Assembly: GCA_029204225.1 (NCBI GenBank)
Contig: CM055096.1
Location: 43,120,901 to 43,184,900, forward strand
Length of the DNA: 64,000 nt
Source of the DNA: Diphasiastrum complanatum
Lineage: Eukaryota > Streptophyta > Lycopodiopsida > Lycopodiales > Lycopodiaceae
Reading direction: 5' to 3'
Under the pieces are notes generated by a model. That model was not told the DNA's origin. It did not search any database and saw nothing but the letters and a program-made list of their open reading frames with translations. Both the position numbers and the translations under genes were made by a program. Every line of letters starts with the position of its first letter. The first letter of the stretch is position 1. Positions 1 to 9,429 of the stretch are shown here, piece after piece.

Positions 1-280
1 TGGAGCGTGAGGGCAAAACATGTTTTGCGACATTTTTTGTGTCGTGTCGTTGGCTTCGTTTTGCTCGTCTGCCTTTCTCTCGTACTGAACCATAAAAGAT
101 TCTCGTTCGTGAATCTTTCGTGTTTGCGAATCATTCGTCTTTGTCTCCTTTGACTTTTGTGTTCTCAAAACTCTTTGTGTTTCGTATCTCCAGATTTTTG
201 AGTTTGTGAATGTCTTCATCAGGGTGAGGGCGGAAAGCTAGCAAGGTTTTGTAAATAGAAACATTTTGTTTCTTCATAAC
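1..280 (-). mobile_element. Copia family B: pol 3' end / U3 remnant
   Basis: On the minus strand this is the end of a copia pol region running into U3. The plus-strand stretch around 222-278 recurs almost unchanged at 23250-23306, ending in GAAACATTTTGTTTCTTCA in both, and there it follows a recognisable RNase H. The left part is rich in TTCG/CGAA words like the family B LTRs at 30468 and 63367. It is cut by the window edge and changes abruptly near 280 into plus-strand copia C. Confidence 0.6.
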
Positions 281-284
281 TAGC

Positions 285-1382
285 ATCAATCATGTTTGTG
301 AGTCTTGTGCTTTGTCAAAGTCACATAGACTACCTTATACTAGATCTACATCTAGATCTACAAAGCCTTTTCAAGTTGTACATTCGGATATTCATGGAAT
401 TACTACAACTAGCAATAGTGGAGCTAAGATGTATGTAACTTTCATTGATGATTTTAGTAAATTTTGTTGGATCTATCTACTAAAGAACAAAGATGAAGTG
501 TATGATGTCTTTGTGAAGTTCAAGAATACATGGGAGAACCAATTTTTCACAAAGATCAAGTGCTTTTGACAATGGTTGGAGAGTACATATCTACCAAGTT
601 CAAGGCATGGGATCAAAAGGGAGTATCCAAAACCATTTTCGGATCAAGCTTTGTTGTATGCTAACTTTCTACGCAATAGGTGGCCAAGTGCTATATTGGA
701 TGGAAGAACATCTTTTGAGATGTTATTCAAGAGGAGACCAAGTGTCAACTTTCTTAAAACTTTTGGATGTACTTAATATGTCAATATAACTCTTGATGAT
801 TGGACAAAAGAGGATCCATCTTCAAGAAAAGGTGCATTTGTTGGATATAGTGAGGTGAGTAAAGCCTACAAGGTTTACATTTCTACCTCTAATAAGGTGA
901 TTATTGGTAGAGATGTCATTTTTGATAAGGGGAATATTTCAAAGGTGTCTTCAAGTGATGATGGTGTGGATGGATCTAATATTCTTGTTGTTGATGTGAT
1001 GGATCCTACTTTAGATGATGATGATGAAGGACTTTCATTTAGTCAAAAGCCAAGGAGAACATCAAGGCAAATGCAAACACCTTCAAGGCTCACATATGAT
1101 GAGAAAGGTAAGCAAGTTGTTGGAAGTACACACTTTGCTTTCCTAACCTCCTTTGATGAGCCTACTTGTGTAGATGAAGCAAGGAACAAAGAGAAGTGGA
1201 TCCAAGCAATGGATCTTGAGTATCAAGCTCTTACGAAGAGTGAAACATGGATATTGGTGGAGTTACCTAAGGGCAAGAAAGATATTGGATGTAAATGGAT
1301 CTTCAAGGTGAAGACAAACCAAGACGGATCTATCAATTAGCATAAGGAAAAAGGATATTCTCAAGAACATGGTATTGAGTAC
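285..1382 (+). pseudogene. Copia family C integrase to RT N-terminus, broken
   Basis: Remnant of a Ty1/copia polyprotein. In order it shows the Cys pair ending the integrase zinc domain (CESCALSKSH, about 297), the integrase core start (HSDIHG, then FIDDFSKFCWIYLL), a deletion in the middle of the core with stops near 567 and 774, the integrase C-terminal region with GYSEVSKAYKVY (about 840), an acidic linker, and the start of RT (EKWIQAMDLEYQAL, then IGCKWIFKVKTNQDGSI). A stop at 1338-1340 and an abrupt end at 1382 against an LTR finish it. The region from about 855 is closely related to 33970-34247 plus 40345 onward, so it is another copy of the host element at 34-42 kb. It is non-functional: no complete integrase triad and no RT palm. 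Confidence 0.85.
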
Positions 1383-2011
1383 TGTGAATAATTTCAGATT
1401 ATTAAGATCCAAAATGTTCCCTTGATCTTGGGTTAGATAGACAAGCAAATCACCAACCTTGCCAATGTAAAAAAATCAGCATCTACTCTATAAATGAGAT
1501 GAAAACTCTAATAGATATTGATCAAACTTTAATCAAAACATAAAATGAAGTTGTTGTCCGTACAAAAATAGTAATCTACTGTATTTCACACGGGTGGATC
1601 TGAAAATAACATTTAATAAGCATTCTACACATAAAATTGCAAGATATCACAAGTATAGTGCACCAATGGATAGTAGATACCAAGAGAACCATGTATAAGC
1701 ATGAATGAGATAAGAGGGAGATAATGTCCTCTCTTCCCATGAGTTACAACCTTTTACATCAAGTCTAAACCTAAGTTCAGACTTTGGTTTTCCTCCATAA
1801 TGAAAAACCCTACTATTATTGTGACTAGATTCAATGTCTCTACTACTCAAATTGAATCCCTCCAAAACTCATGCTCTATAGTTTCCCACACTTTCCAAAA
1901 GTGTTTATTCGAATTCTTTTAGACTAATATAACTTTGAAAAGTCAAACTCTAAGTCTATTATGAAATTGGCCTCAAATGCCATATAAACAAATGTAACAA
2001 TTTTGACTTCA
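1383..2011 (-). mobile_element. Copia family C LTR, full length, minus orientation
   Basis: A 629-bp block bounded by TG (1383) and CA (2011). Its reverse complement matches the LTR that follows a polypurine tract at 12566, and its opposite end matches 42910-43212, which fixes the orientation as minus. Its right edge cuts straight into the P450 reading frame; its left edge abuts copia C RT coding sequence on the other strand. The 5-bp flanks (AGTAC and CTGCG) do not match, so this is not a simple solo LTR. It marks a rearranged insertion. Confidence 0.75.
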
Positions 2012-2858
2012 CTGCGTCATGTATCAGCAGATTGCCATTTCCATCGGGAGTGGTGAGCAAGGATGATAGTAAATCTTGATATGTCGTCCCTTCTTTTAGC
2101 TATTTTTTTTGCTCCGCGATATATTTGTCAAGCTCCTTATGAATGGCAAGCCGACCCAACTTCGCTTTCCGGTACATCGTCCCAGGAAGATCAATGGGCA
2201 GCTTAAACAAGTTCGCAGTAAAAGCCGGAAATGGCACCATCAGCTTAGTGTGCTCATGCTCATCATCTAGGCTCGCAAATAAAGAGCAAGCCACCAAAAA
2301 AGTGAAGCGTCTCATCAAAGGATGCGCAACCACTTGGCTACGCCACTCCCAGTGATCAGCTATGTGCTTCTCAGCTGCATCACAAACTTTGCCCACGTAT
2401 CTCTGCAATGCATCAGGGCCCAGAAAAGCCATGAGCACTCCTTTGGTATGCTTGTGATCATCGCCAGTCAGCACGGAGACAGAATGATTCCCCAGCAAAG
2501 CTACCATAGGGTTGGGCCATCTATTAAACACTAGTGAATTCTCGCTCGCAAACAGAAACTTATTGCCAGAAGGAGCAGGAAAGCTGATTGTCTCCTCACC
2601 AAATAGAGAGATTCTGAATACTTCTCCGTATCTCTCCTCTCTCGCCTCGTAAATATCCTTTAATATGTTCTCCCTCCCCATTCTCAAAAACTCCAGAGTC
2701 TCACCGATGAAGGGTAAGCCCAATCTCCCAGGAGGCAGACGCTTCGTCCTCCCAATCCGCTTTGACCACAACCATGGGAGCATTGCTGAGATTACGATCA
2801 AGGCTAGTGCTCCAACCATAGGAAGCAAAGAGTGCCATGGCTGCTCCATGGCTTCCAT
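2012..2858 (-). pseudogene. Cytochrome P450, CYP85 clan (CYP716/CYP725-like), N-terminal half
   Basis: The start ATG is at 2858. Residues about 11-31 form a hydrophobic ER anchor, followed by a basic stretch and the proline-rich hinge LPPGRLGLPFIGETLEFL, the form seen in the CYP716, CYP725 and related CYP85-clan families (triterpenoid and diterpenoid oxidases). Further family features are FLGPDALQRYVGKV and LPIDLPGTMYRKA. The frame runs to an in-frame TAG at 2100-2102, but P450-like sequence continues in the same frame beyond it (QDLLSSLLTTPDGNGN) until it is cut at 2011 by a copia LTR. The I-helix, ExxR and heme-binding regions are absent, so no enzyme can be made. An unrelated solo LTR lies 64 bp upstream of the ATG. 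A P450 C-terminal part lies at 59080-59373 on the plus strand. The family is clear; the exact subfamily and substrate are not. Confidence 0.85.
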
Positions 2859-2926
2859 CAGTCTCCTCTCTACATCGCCACGATTGCTCTACCATCGCCA
2901 AGGGCAGACTAAACAGAGAGGGTATT

Positions 2927-3790
2927 TGTTGTAAAGCTACCTTTACAAGCTTTATTTCTGGCACCATCGATGCCAGCTATGTCCCCGACGCAAGCAGCAC
3001 CCCTGCTGCTCCCGACGCCACTGTGACCAGAATCCAGCCGGCGCCAAGTTCCTATGGTTGATGATCGGTTCTAGCGGAGTCCAGAGAGCTCAGATCGATG
3101 TGCAATCACCTCACACGATCTAGGCATGATTAAAGGAAGCCTGGGGATCAATAAGATCTAGAGAGAGAAAATGACTTTCTAGAAAAAGAAAATCCTAGAG
3201 AGAGAAAAATGTGCTTTACCAGCTTGGGTAGAGTGCTTGGTATGAGGGGGGGGGGGGTGCCGAATCACACCAATACTATAGGTGGTTGTTTCCATATCTG
3301 TCGCGGCTTGTGGTTTCGAGTGTTCCTTGCATGAACGTGAATGGGTTAAGCTCTTGGGGAACGGGCTCTAACCTGTCGGCTGAGTTGGATGGCTTGCTTG
3401 GGTGGATGTTACCTGTTTATGGTTGTCCAGTCTGGCGTGGCGCCAGGTTGGCTTCCAACGTCGTGACGAAGCTTTCAGTTGGTTAAGTCTGATGTAAGTC
3501 AGACCGCTTGCTTGGAATGGATGTTACTCGTTTGTAACGAAGCTTCGAGTTGGTTAAGTTTGATGTATGTCCGGCGGCTTGCTTGGAGGGAAGTCACCCA
3601 CATCGGGACCCCCGATCTGGCATGGCGCCAGGTTGGATCTCAATGTTGGTTTTTGGAACTTCAAGTTGGTTAAGTCTGATCGTTGTTGGCGAGTTGGCTG
3701 CTTGTATGTCAAGTGGGTTTGGATGGCAAGAGTTGAAGGCTGGGAAACTAAGTCGTGGTTCCCGGCTCCCTTTGGGATGCCTGTGCTACA
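2927..3790 (+). mobile_element. Solo LTR of LARD family R with perfect 5-bp target duplication
   Basis: An 864-bp LTR begins TGTTGTAAAGC and ends GTGCTACA. It is flanked by GTATT at 2922-2926 and at 3791-3795, a textbook 5-bp target-site duplication, so the element went in whole and was reduced by LTR-LTR recombination. It belongs to the same family as the LTRs at 14767-15704 and 21664-22863, but lacks the middle of the 1.2-kb form: the sequence jumps from CCAATACTATA to GGTGGTTGTTTCCAT near 3282. It lies 64 bp upstream of the P450 ATG, between the gene and its likely TATA box, in antisense orientation to the gene. Confidence 0.93.
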
Positions 3791-3795
3791 GTATT

Positions 3796-3900
3796 TGCAA
3801 ACACGAGAGCTCATGAGACGTGGTGTAGTCCACGCCTCAAGGGAGGGAGTGCATGAGGTGCACTTGTTAAATAATAATAATTATCCATGCTTTTATATTA
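3796..3900 (-). promoter_or_regulatory. Probable native P450 upstream region with TATA box
   Basis: Removing the solo LTR and one copy of its target duplication joins 2859-2926 to this segment, making it the original 5' flank of the P450. On the minus strand TATAAAA occurs at 3897-3891, about 165 bp upstream of the ATG after that removal. This is a plausible TATA box; the transcription start is not proven. Confidence 0.4.
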
Positions 3901-4359
3901 ATAAAAGATAGAAAACCCACGACCATACAAGTTAGATTAAAGTATATAAAATGACACCTAACATAAAAAATGAATTAAACTAATTAAAAGCTTAGTTAAA
4001 TAAGTGGCTACAATTCATTCGAACTATAATCACACTTTGACCTCTACAAAAGTTAGTATATTTTAATTTTTCAACACTCATTTGTGTATCATAGGGTCTT
4101 GCACCTCCATGTCAAAGATTTGAAGGACATGCGCATTATTTTTTGGCCTTGCCTTGCAAAGCCACCACTATGTGTTGTTGGAGTTTGGAATATAGTTAGC
4201 GTTAAAGGACAAATTTTAAATGCGGTCTCAAAGTTTGAGGTTTGCACCATGGTGAACGTCGGAACATGAAAGTGTACAGGGTTGGACAACAATGGCTTGT
4301 CATGTCTATGACCCAAGGTTGGTTGAACATGTTACGTACATAGCATATGTCGTGTGTGA
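3901..4359. other. Unassigned AT-rich spacer
   Basis: No gene family recognised. It follows the P450 5' flank. From about 4080 short open stretches appear that may be the upstream, degraded part of the transposase-like fragment at 4360-4660, but nothing is firm enough to call. Confidence 0.3.
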
Positions 4360-4660
4360 GAGAAAGCACACTGAACCTCTATCTTTTGTTTATCACAATG
4401 TGTAGGAATTGCTAACAATTGCAACATGTGAAATGAAAGAGGAAGATATGACGTTCCAGATACTTTTTTGGGAAATGCTAAACTTGATAGTGATATGCAA
4501 CGACAATCCATTCGTGGACTTTCATGGCTTTATGGCAGGTGAGGCCCAATCAAATTGTTAGGCATATACTGTGTTCAATGATGGAGCAGAAAACGAGATG
4601 ATTGGTCGAGAGTTTGTTTTATTGGGAACATCAAAGCTGAAAGATAAACACCTCTAAGTA
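4360..4660 (+). pseudogene. Degraded transposase-like fragment
   Basis: One plus-strand frame, interrupted by stops, reads ELLTIATCEMKEEDMTFQ, then ILFWEMLNLIVICNDNPFVD and FHGFMAGEAQSN, then NDGAENEMIGRE. The block around FMA-x-EAQ-x-N resembles uncharacterised proteins repeated in land-plant genomes that look like MULE-type (DDE/SWIM) transposases. I recognise it only by recall of that motif. Nothing before 4360 or after about 4660 extends the frame, and no terminal inverted repeats were found. Whatever it was, it is a relic. Confidence 0.35.
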
Positions 4661-5142
4661 TTTTTATCAAAACTTTAAAAAAAAAAACACAAAGACCTGT
4701 GTGAAAAATGGCACACAAGTCAAAGCAAAGAAGAGGCACAAGCACAATGCAGGGTCTTGCAAGGAATTCAGCCCCTTTGCCCGTCTCAAAGGAAGTTTTC
4801 TTCCTAAAAAAATTCGACCAATAATATTCAATTTTAAACTGGGACTTATATGAATATTGCATTTAACTAACATCATGATATTGCTTATTACTTTATGGTA
4901 ACTGCTAACGGCAAGCCAGTTTGCATAGGTTAATGCAACAAACGACAAAGCAAATTTTCATAGAAAACTACTTGTTTGCATAAACTGCAAAAAAATGATA
5001 TAGAGCAACATAAAAATACAAATACCCCCCATTACTGAATTCAAGTAAAGTCCCATGCAACTACATTTGGAAAATCAAAGCCCAATAATCTTGCAAAAGC
5101 GATTTGCACTGAAAGGAAGAAAAAATAAAAAGAGCTTGCAAG

Positions 5143-5153
5143 CCCCCCCCTCC

Positions 5154-5215
<62 letters not shown>
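5143..5215. repeat. Poly-C tract fused to (AC)n microsatellite
   Basis: A C-rich tract from 5143 includes an uninterrupted C run at about 5155-5186 and passes directly into an AC dinucleotide repeat at 5187-5215. A second, shorter C run follows at about 5250-5259. The proline/threonine open frame across it is a by-product of the repeat. Confidence 0.95.
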
Positions 5216-5216
<1 letters not shown>

Positions 5217-5380
5217 TTAGAAAGAAAAAGTTCTAAATAGGAACTTTAGCCCCCCCCCCGTCTCTCCCCATTTCGCTCTACAAAAAAAAAATATGGCTCG
5301 GTGTTGTTCCCGCTCAAGCCTTAGCTTTCTTCTAATGGTCAAAGAGAAGGCAAAAAAGGTCCAGGAGAAAGTGCTTACAG

Positions 5381-6051
5381 TTGATAGCAGGGCAGATATG
5401 CCCTCTTGGCTGTCAACCAACACATTCATATATCTTTTTTGGCTTCATCTTTATCTTCTTAGTTAGTTTGCTGCTTTCACAAGTTGCCAACAAGTTTTAT
5501 TGTAGGTTGTCAATAGCAACCACAGTTCTTTTTTGCATTACTTATAGGTTTAATGGCAGGAAAAAAACAACATCAGATTCCATGGAAGCTTTGACACAAA
5601 GCTCTAGCAAGAACCAAGAAAATGATTTAAAGCACTGATATTGATAGCAGGGCGATTTTGCCCATGATCAAAATGCTTATGATAAAAATAATAGAAGTAT
5701 GATCAACTATTTATACTAAGCAAATGCAACACGTCCAATAGGATAGCTAATTAGGTCATAGATCTTAATGGCCAGTTGGCCATAATGAACTGACATCCAT
5801 CTAGTTAGGTCTTCTTGGAAATCTACTTGCTAAACGGTTAGGGCAAGTCTGTAGTTTCAATTCAAGTGGAACAATGATTGTCTTTCATTCGATAGTTTGG
5901 ACTATGTCCGATATGTCGGAGCCACCTGTTAGCGATTCCTGAGTATTTCTTGAGACTGTGTAGAAACACGAAGATATCTGCAGAACTGGATAATAGAGTG
6001 GATTAATATTAAAGATCGATTAGTCGATAATCTGGAGAATAATCTAACACT
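5381..6051 (-). mobile_element. Copia 3' LTR (minus), partial boundaries
   Basis: On the minus strand the copia RNase H at 6057-6752 ends, a polypurine tract (TTAAGGGGGAG, about 6061-6051) follows, and an LTR starts TGTTAGATTATTCTCC at 6051. A TATAAATA box lies at 5715-5708 (minus). The far end was not located. Related phrases at 5381 (TTGATAGCAGGGCAGATATG) and 5641 (TTGATAGCAGGGCGATTTTG) suggest an internal duplication. Confidence 0.6.
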
Positions 6052-6056
6052 CCCCC

Positions 6057-6752
6057 TTAATCTGAATCCATGAATGCTTTAACCTTCAAACCTAGTTTTG
6101 CACAGAATTTTTTGTGTGCATCCAAGCTTAATGCTTTAGTAAAAATATCTATTGTCATATCTTGCGTTCGATAGTACTGCAAGTTAATATCTTTTTCTTT
6201 TGATATAATGATACTTAATTCAATGTGCTTACTCCTAGAATGAAATCTAAGGCTGTTTGATAAAGTAATGGCACTTTGATTATCACAAAATAGAATTGTC
6301 GGAGCATATTGATTCAGACTAATATCTGAAAGTAATTTTCTCAGCCATACTGCTTCCTTTGTAGCTTGAGAGGCTGTGATATACTTTGATTCAATGGAAG
6401 ATATAGCTATCGAAGTTTGTTTACGACTGTTCCATGAAATCCGACCATTGTTGAAGAAGAATGTAAATTCGGAAGTGGAATTATGAGTATGTACATCTCC
6501 TGCCCAACTTGCATTTGAATAACCACTGAAAAAATTGAGTTTGTCATTGTCAAATTCTCCATAAAAAATGCAAAAGTCCATAGTAGCTCGAAGATATCTC
6601 ATGACTCTGAAATGAGCCTTCCAATGTTTTATACCAGGATTGATTATATACTGACTTAAGAAACTAACTACAAAAGTTATGTCTGGTCTAGTATAAATTA
6701 TCGCGTACATAAGAGATCCTATTATCAAATGATAAAGATCATACTCACGCAT
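6057..6752 (-). pseudogene. Copia RNase H / pol C-terminus
   Basis: About 231 codons of continuous minus-strand frame. It begins in the RT-RNase H connection (LIIGSLMYAIIYTRPDI, then HWKAHFRVMRYLRATMDF) and runs through RNase H: the DAS-type site appears as SNASWAGD, followed by SIESKYITASQATKEAVWL and FCDNQSAITLSNSLRFHSRSK, then the pol tail IDIFTKAL. SIESKYIT replaces the usual SSEAEY, and the first catalytic Asp is Asn (YSNASWAG), so RNase H is probably dead. The polypurine tract and LTR follow 5 bases downstream. The upstream gag, protease, integrase and RT are missing: the sequence changes near 6760. It belongs to a different copia family from B, C and E. Confidence 0.85.
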
Positions 6753-6769
6753 CTGCTCCTTCTCTTAGA

Positions 6770-7016
6770 TTGTTCGGAGACATTGGTTCTTCGACAACTT
6801 GAGTCCAAAGCTGAAAAGAGCAAGCAAGAGACTCTCGGCTACGTAGGGCTATCCTCATAAGCTATTGCACCTTTGAAATTTTTTCGAGAAGAGCAACAAC
6901 GAAGCCAATAAGTTACTGGGTTTACGTAGGCAAACATTGATCTATGCCTTTCCAAGAATCACATGTCAAAGCTGAAACAATGTAGTGGGACCTGCGACAC
7001 TATAGGGGGAGGATAA
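6770..7016 (+). mobile_element. 3' internal end of an LTR element with polypurine tract
   Basis: Degraded sequence ending in GTGGGACCTGCGACACTATA and the purine tract GGGGGAGGA (7005-7013), followed by TGTTAGC at 7017. The same arrangement (GTGGGACC, purine tract, ATAA, TGTTAGC) occurs at 11450-11490 before a gypsy LTR, so this is probably the 3' internal end of a gypsy element. Confidence 0.5.
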
Positions 7017-7480
7017 TGTTAGCTGATGCCATGCCCCGAGGTGTCGATGCAGAGCCTCTCCACTCAAAAGGGCTTCTAGCAGAGATGAAGTTGAGAGCTG
7101 AGTCTGAGAGCACGAGAATTATAGTGCTAGGCTAAAATATACAGTTGTGAGCCCCATGGTATGTCTAGAAAGATGGATAACCGTGTGCAAGCTAGCAAAT
7201 TAGATTATCTCAATTTGAGTTATGTTTTTTTAATGAAGAGGCCTCCAATTATCAAGTAAGAGGTGAAACTCAAATTATTATAGATTGGGATTCACACTTT
7301 TGCAAAAGGTGGACTCCAAAATAATATGTAATTGGGTTCTACAGCTCGTGGCTATAGATAGAGGTCTCCTCCATGAGTTCAAGAGCATGTAATCTGTACT
7401 GAAATGTTGTTGCTTTGTTAATGGAAGATCATTCTATGTGCATTGCTTCTCATGCTCCATCTTCATGCATTCTTGTTTGG
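7017..7480 (+). mobile_element. Probable gypsy 3' LTR
   Basis: Starts TGTTAGCTGATGCC right after a polypurine tract. It has a promoter/terminator-like layout: TATAGATAGAGG at about 7352, then TGTTGTTGCTTTGTTAATGG near 7400. The 3' terminus is not certain and no second copy is in the window. Confidence 0.45.
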
Positions 7481-8098
7481 GTACTGATGTATGAATTTGC
7501 TTGTTGATGCTTTCTTCTCTTAAAGTTTGGTTTGGAATTAGTATCATGTAGATGTGTAGGAACTGGAGATTGATCTACCATTCCATTGTTTTTTTATGTC
7601 TCCTGGTTTCTACTCCCTGAGGAGTTCTTCTTACAACTGTTGAGTGACAGTTGTAGGAAGCACTTTGTAGGATTTCCATTGCTTTAGTTTAGAAGTTGTT
7701 CTGTTGATGTTGATTCTCTGATTTCAATAGGAGTAGATTTAGTTTAATTTCTTGTTCTTTCTTAGTTTAGTTTAGCAATAATCTACAAAGTGTAACGATA
7801 AAGAAAGAGTAGAAAGTAGAAAATGAGCTCCTGATCATGACAGATCCTATATTCAAGATGAGCTACCATTATCAAATAAGATTCTGAATCAGGTCGTAGG
7901 TGTGCCTTTGACAGGCGGGTACATCACTATTATACTATAATCAGATTCTGTGACTGAGCCATTGCATATAGATTTGTAACCATGTGAATTCGTGCCATGC
8001 TGAACTTCTGTCAGACAGAAGGAGAGTTGTCACTGAGTAGATTCTGACAGAAGACTAGAACCGTTGAGAAGTAGAAAAAGTGAAGTAGCAGCAAACAT
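7481..8098. other. Unassigned sequence
   Basis: No recognisable coding motif on either strand. It is probably more LTR or leader material of the flanking gypsy fragments. GACAG-type words recur at 7900-8060 without a clear period. Confidence 0.3.
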
Positions 8099-8880
8099 TC
8101 AGAGAGTCGCTGCTAACAAAGTTTGAATAGGCGCTGATAGATCAGTAGAGTCAGTCACAAACATTGAGTGGTTGTGGCAGCAGACATTGAAGTAGAGAGA
8201 GGCAAATCCATAAACAGCGTATTGCGGAAAATTGTTGCATCGCAAACACAGTTCGATTTGGATCGTAGATTGGGGCATTAGGATCATATGGATAATATAC
8301 CAACAGTTCAGAGGAGTATTCTAGTGGAGTAGTGTCATCCACAAAATAAGTTGCTGGATCTATGAAATTTGGATTAAAAAAATGCACAGCTGGTTGTGAA
8401 ACAAGTTGATTAACGACAAATTATGGGCATGGTTAAAACTGATTGGATGCAGTTGGTTGTGGTTGATAAACTCCTGGTGGTGGCATGGGTTGTTGTGTAG
8501 TGAAGGGGCGGTAATGCTGATACATAGGTCTGGGTGCTAATGAGAGATGGGTTTTCAGTTGGGGACACTCATTAGCAGTGTGATTATGTGAACAGAAAGG
8601 ACAACAAACATTTTCTCTTGCTGGAAAAGATTTAACAGCAATATTTTTCATAGCATTTTGAAAATCAGCAATTAGTTTGTCCATGTGAGTTTGTTGAGCT
8701 TTCTGCTAAGTTTCCATTTGATGTAGAAGTTCTGAAGATTGCGATGTATTCTCAATCTTCTGGTTGTGAAGACGTTCGAGGAGTTTGGATTCCTTGTCAT
8801 AGTAATCAAAGTCCTCATCAGACCCCTCGTCTTCTTCGCGAATGGCATCAACCATTACATCCTTAAGTTGATAAACTATG
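8099..8880 (-). pseudogene. Gypsy gag C-terminal half (minus)
   Basis: Three minus-strand blocks, in frames broken by indels, align in order with the gag at 44449-45600. The first, about 8880-8706, reads YQLKDVMVDAIREEDEGSDE and then SSELLHQME. The second, 8684-8433, has AVKSFPARENV followed by a Cys/His finger (CPFCSHNHTANEC) and a Pro/Gln-rich tail. The third, about 8387-8151, has PATYFVDDTTPLEYS and YDPNAPIYDPN. So it belongs to the same non-chromoviral gypsy family as the plus element at 43.2-47.6 kb. It meets a plus-strand protease head-on near 8880. Confidence 0.75.
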
Positions 8881-9293
8881 GCGATGAAGGCCAATTTGTT
8901 CAAATTTTAATCAATGGATGTATTTTAGCTAATGTACGCATAGATTCGGGATCTAATGTAAATATTATGACTCAAAAAACAATGTACGAGTTAGGTATTT
9001 ACCATCGAATAGCGCCCACACTAAGACATCTTAGATTAGCAAATGCAACTAGGAGATCACCAATAGGGGAGTTGTCTCAGGTTACTGTGTATATCAGTGA
9101 CCATAAGTTTTTAATGGACTTCATCATATTGAAAACCACTAGAGAGTCATCCCTCAAAGTGTTGTTAGGAAGACCGTGGCTATACCAGACTGATGTTATC
9201 ACCCATTGGAGGAAGAAGAAAATAACCTTCAGAGACCATATGGTCACAACAGCAGGGAAGTGTCATAAAAGGATCACTGTTGTTGGAAAATGA
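8874..9293 (+). pseudogene. Gypsy aspartic protease fragment
   Basis: The frame shows GQFVQILINGCILANVRIDS with the catalytic DSG in RIDSGSNVNIM (about 8940), then LGIYHRIAPTLRHLRLANAT and the C-terminal protease motif VLLGRPWLYQTDV (about 9155). This is a complete-looking retropepsin domain of the gypsy type, similar in order to the piece at 45963-46093. The frame stops at 9291-9293, and a shifted frame stays open to about 9399. There is no gag or RT on this strand. It is joined head-to-head with a minus-strand gag of the same family, so the locus is an inverted rearrangement. Confidence 0.8.
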
Positions 9294-9429
9294 ACTGCAC
9301 TTTCCTTCATTCCTGGATGCCTCCACACGGGATGAATCAGATCTTGCAAAGGTAGCCGCAAGTGCAATCCGCAAGTACAATAGAATCAAATAACCATAAC
9401 TAATTAGGTGCTAAAATGCGGCTATTAGT

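Noticed and set aside
1383-2011. Solo LTR with target duplication
   Set aside because: The flanking 5-mers AGTAC and CTGCG differ, and the flanks come from different sequences (copia and P450). I call it an LTR at a rearrangement joint instead.
2143-2534. Plus-strand frames across the P450
   Set aside because: Antisense shadows of the clear P450 frame.
5055-5240. Proline/threonine-rich small protein
   Set aside because: The frame exists only because of the poly-C and AC repeats.
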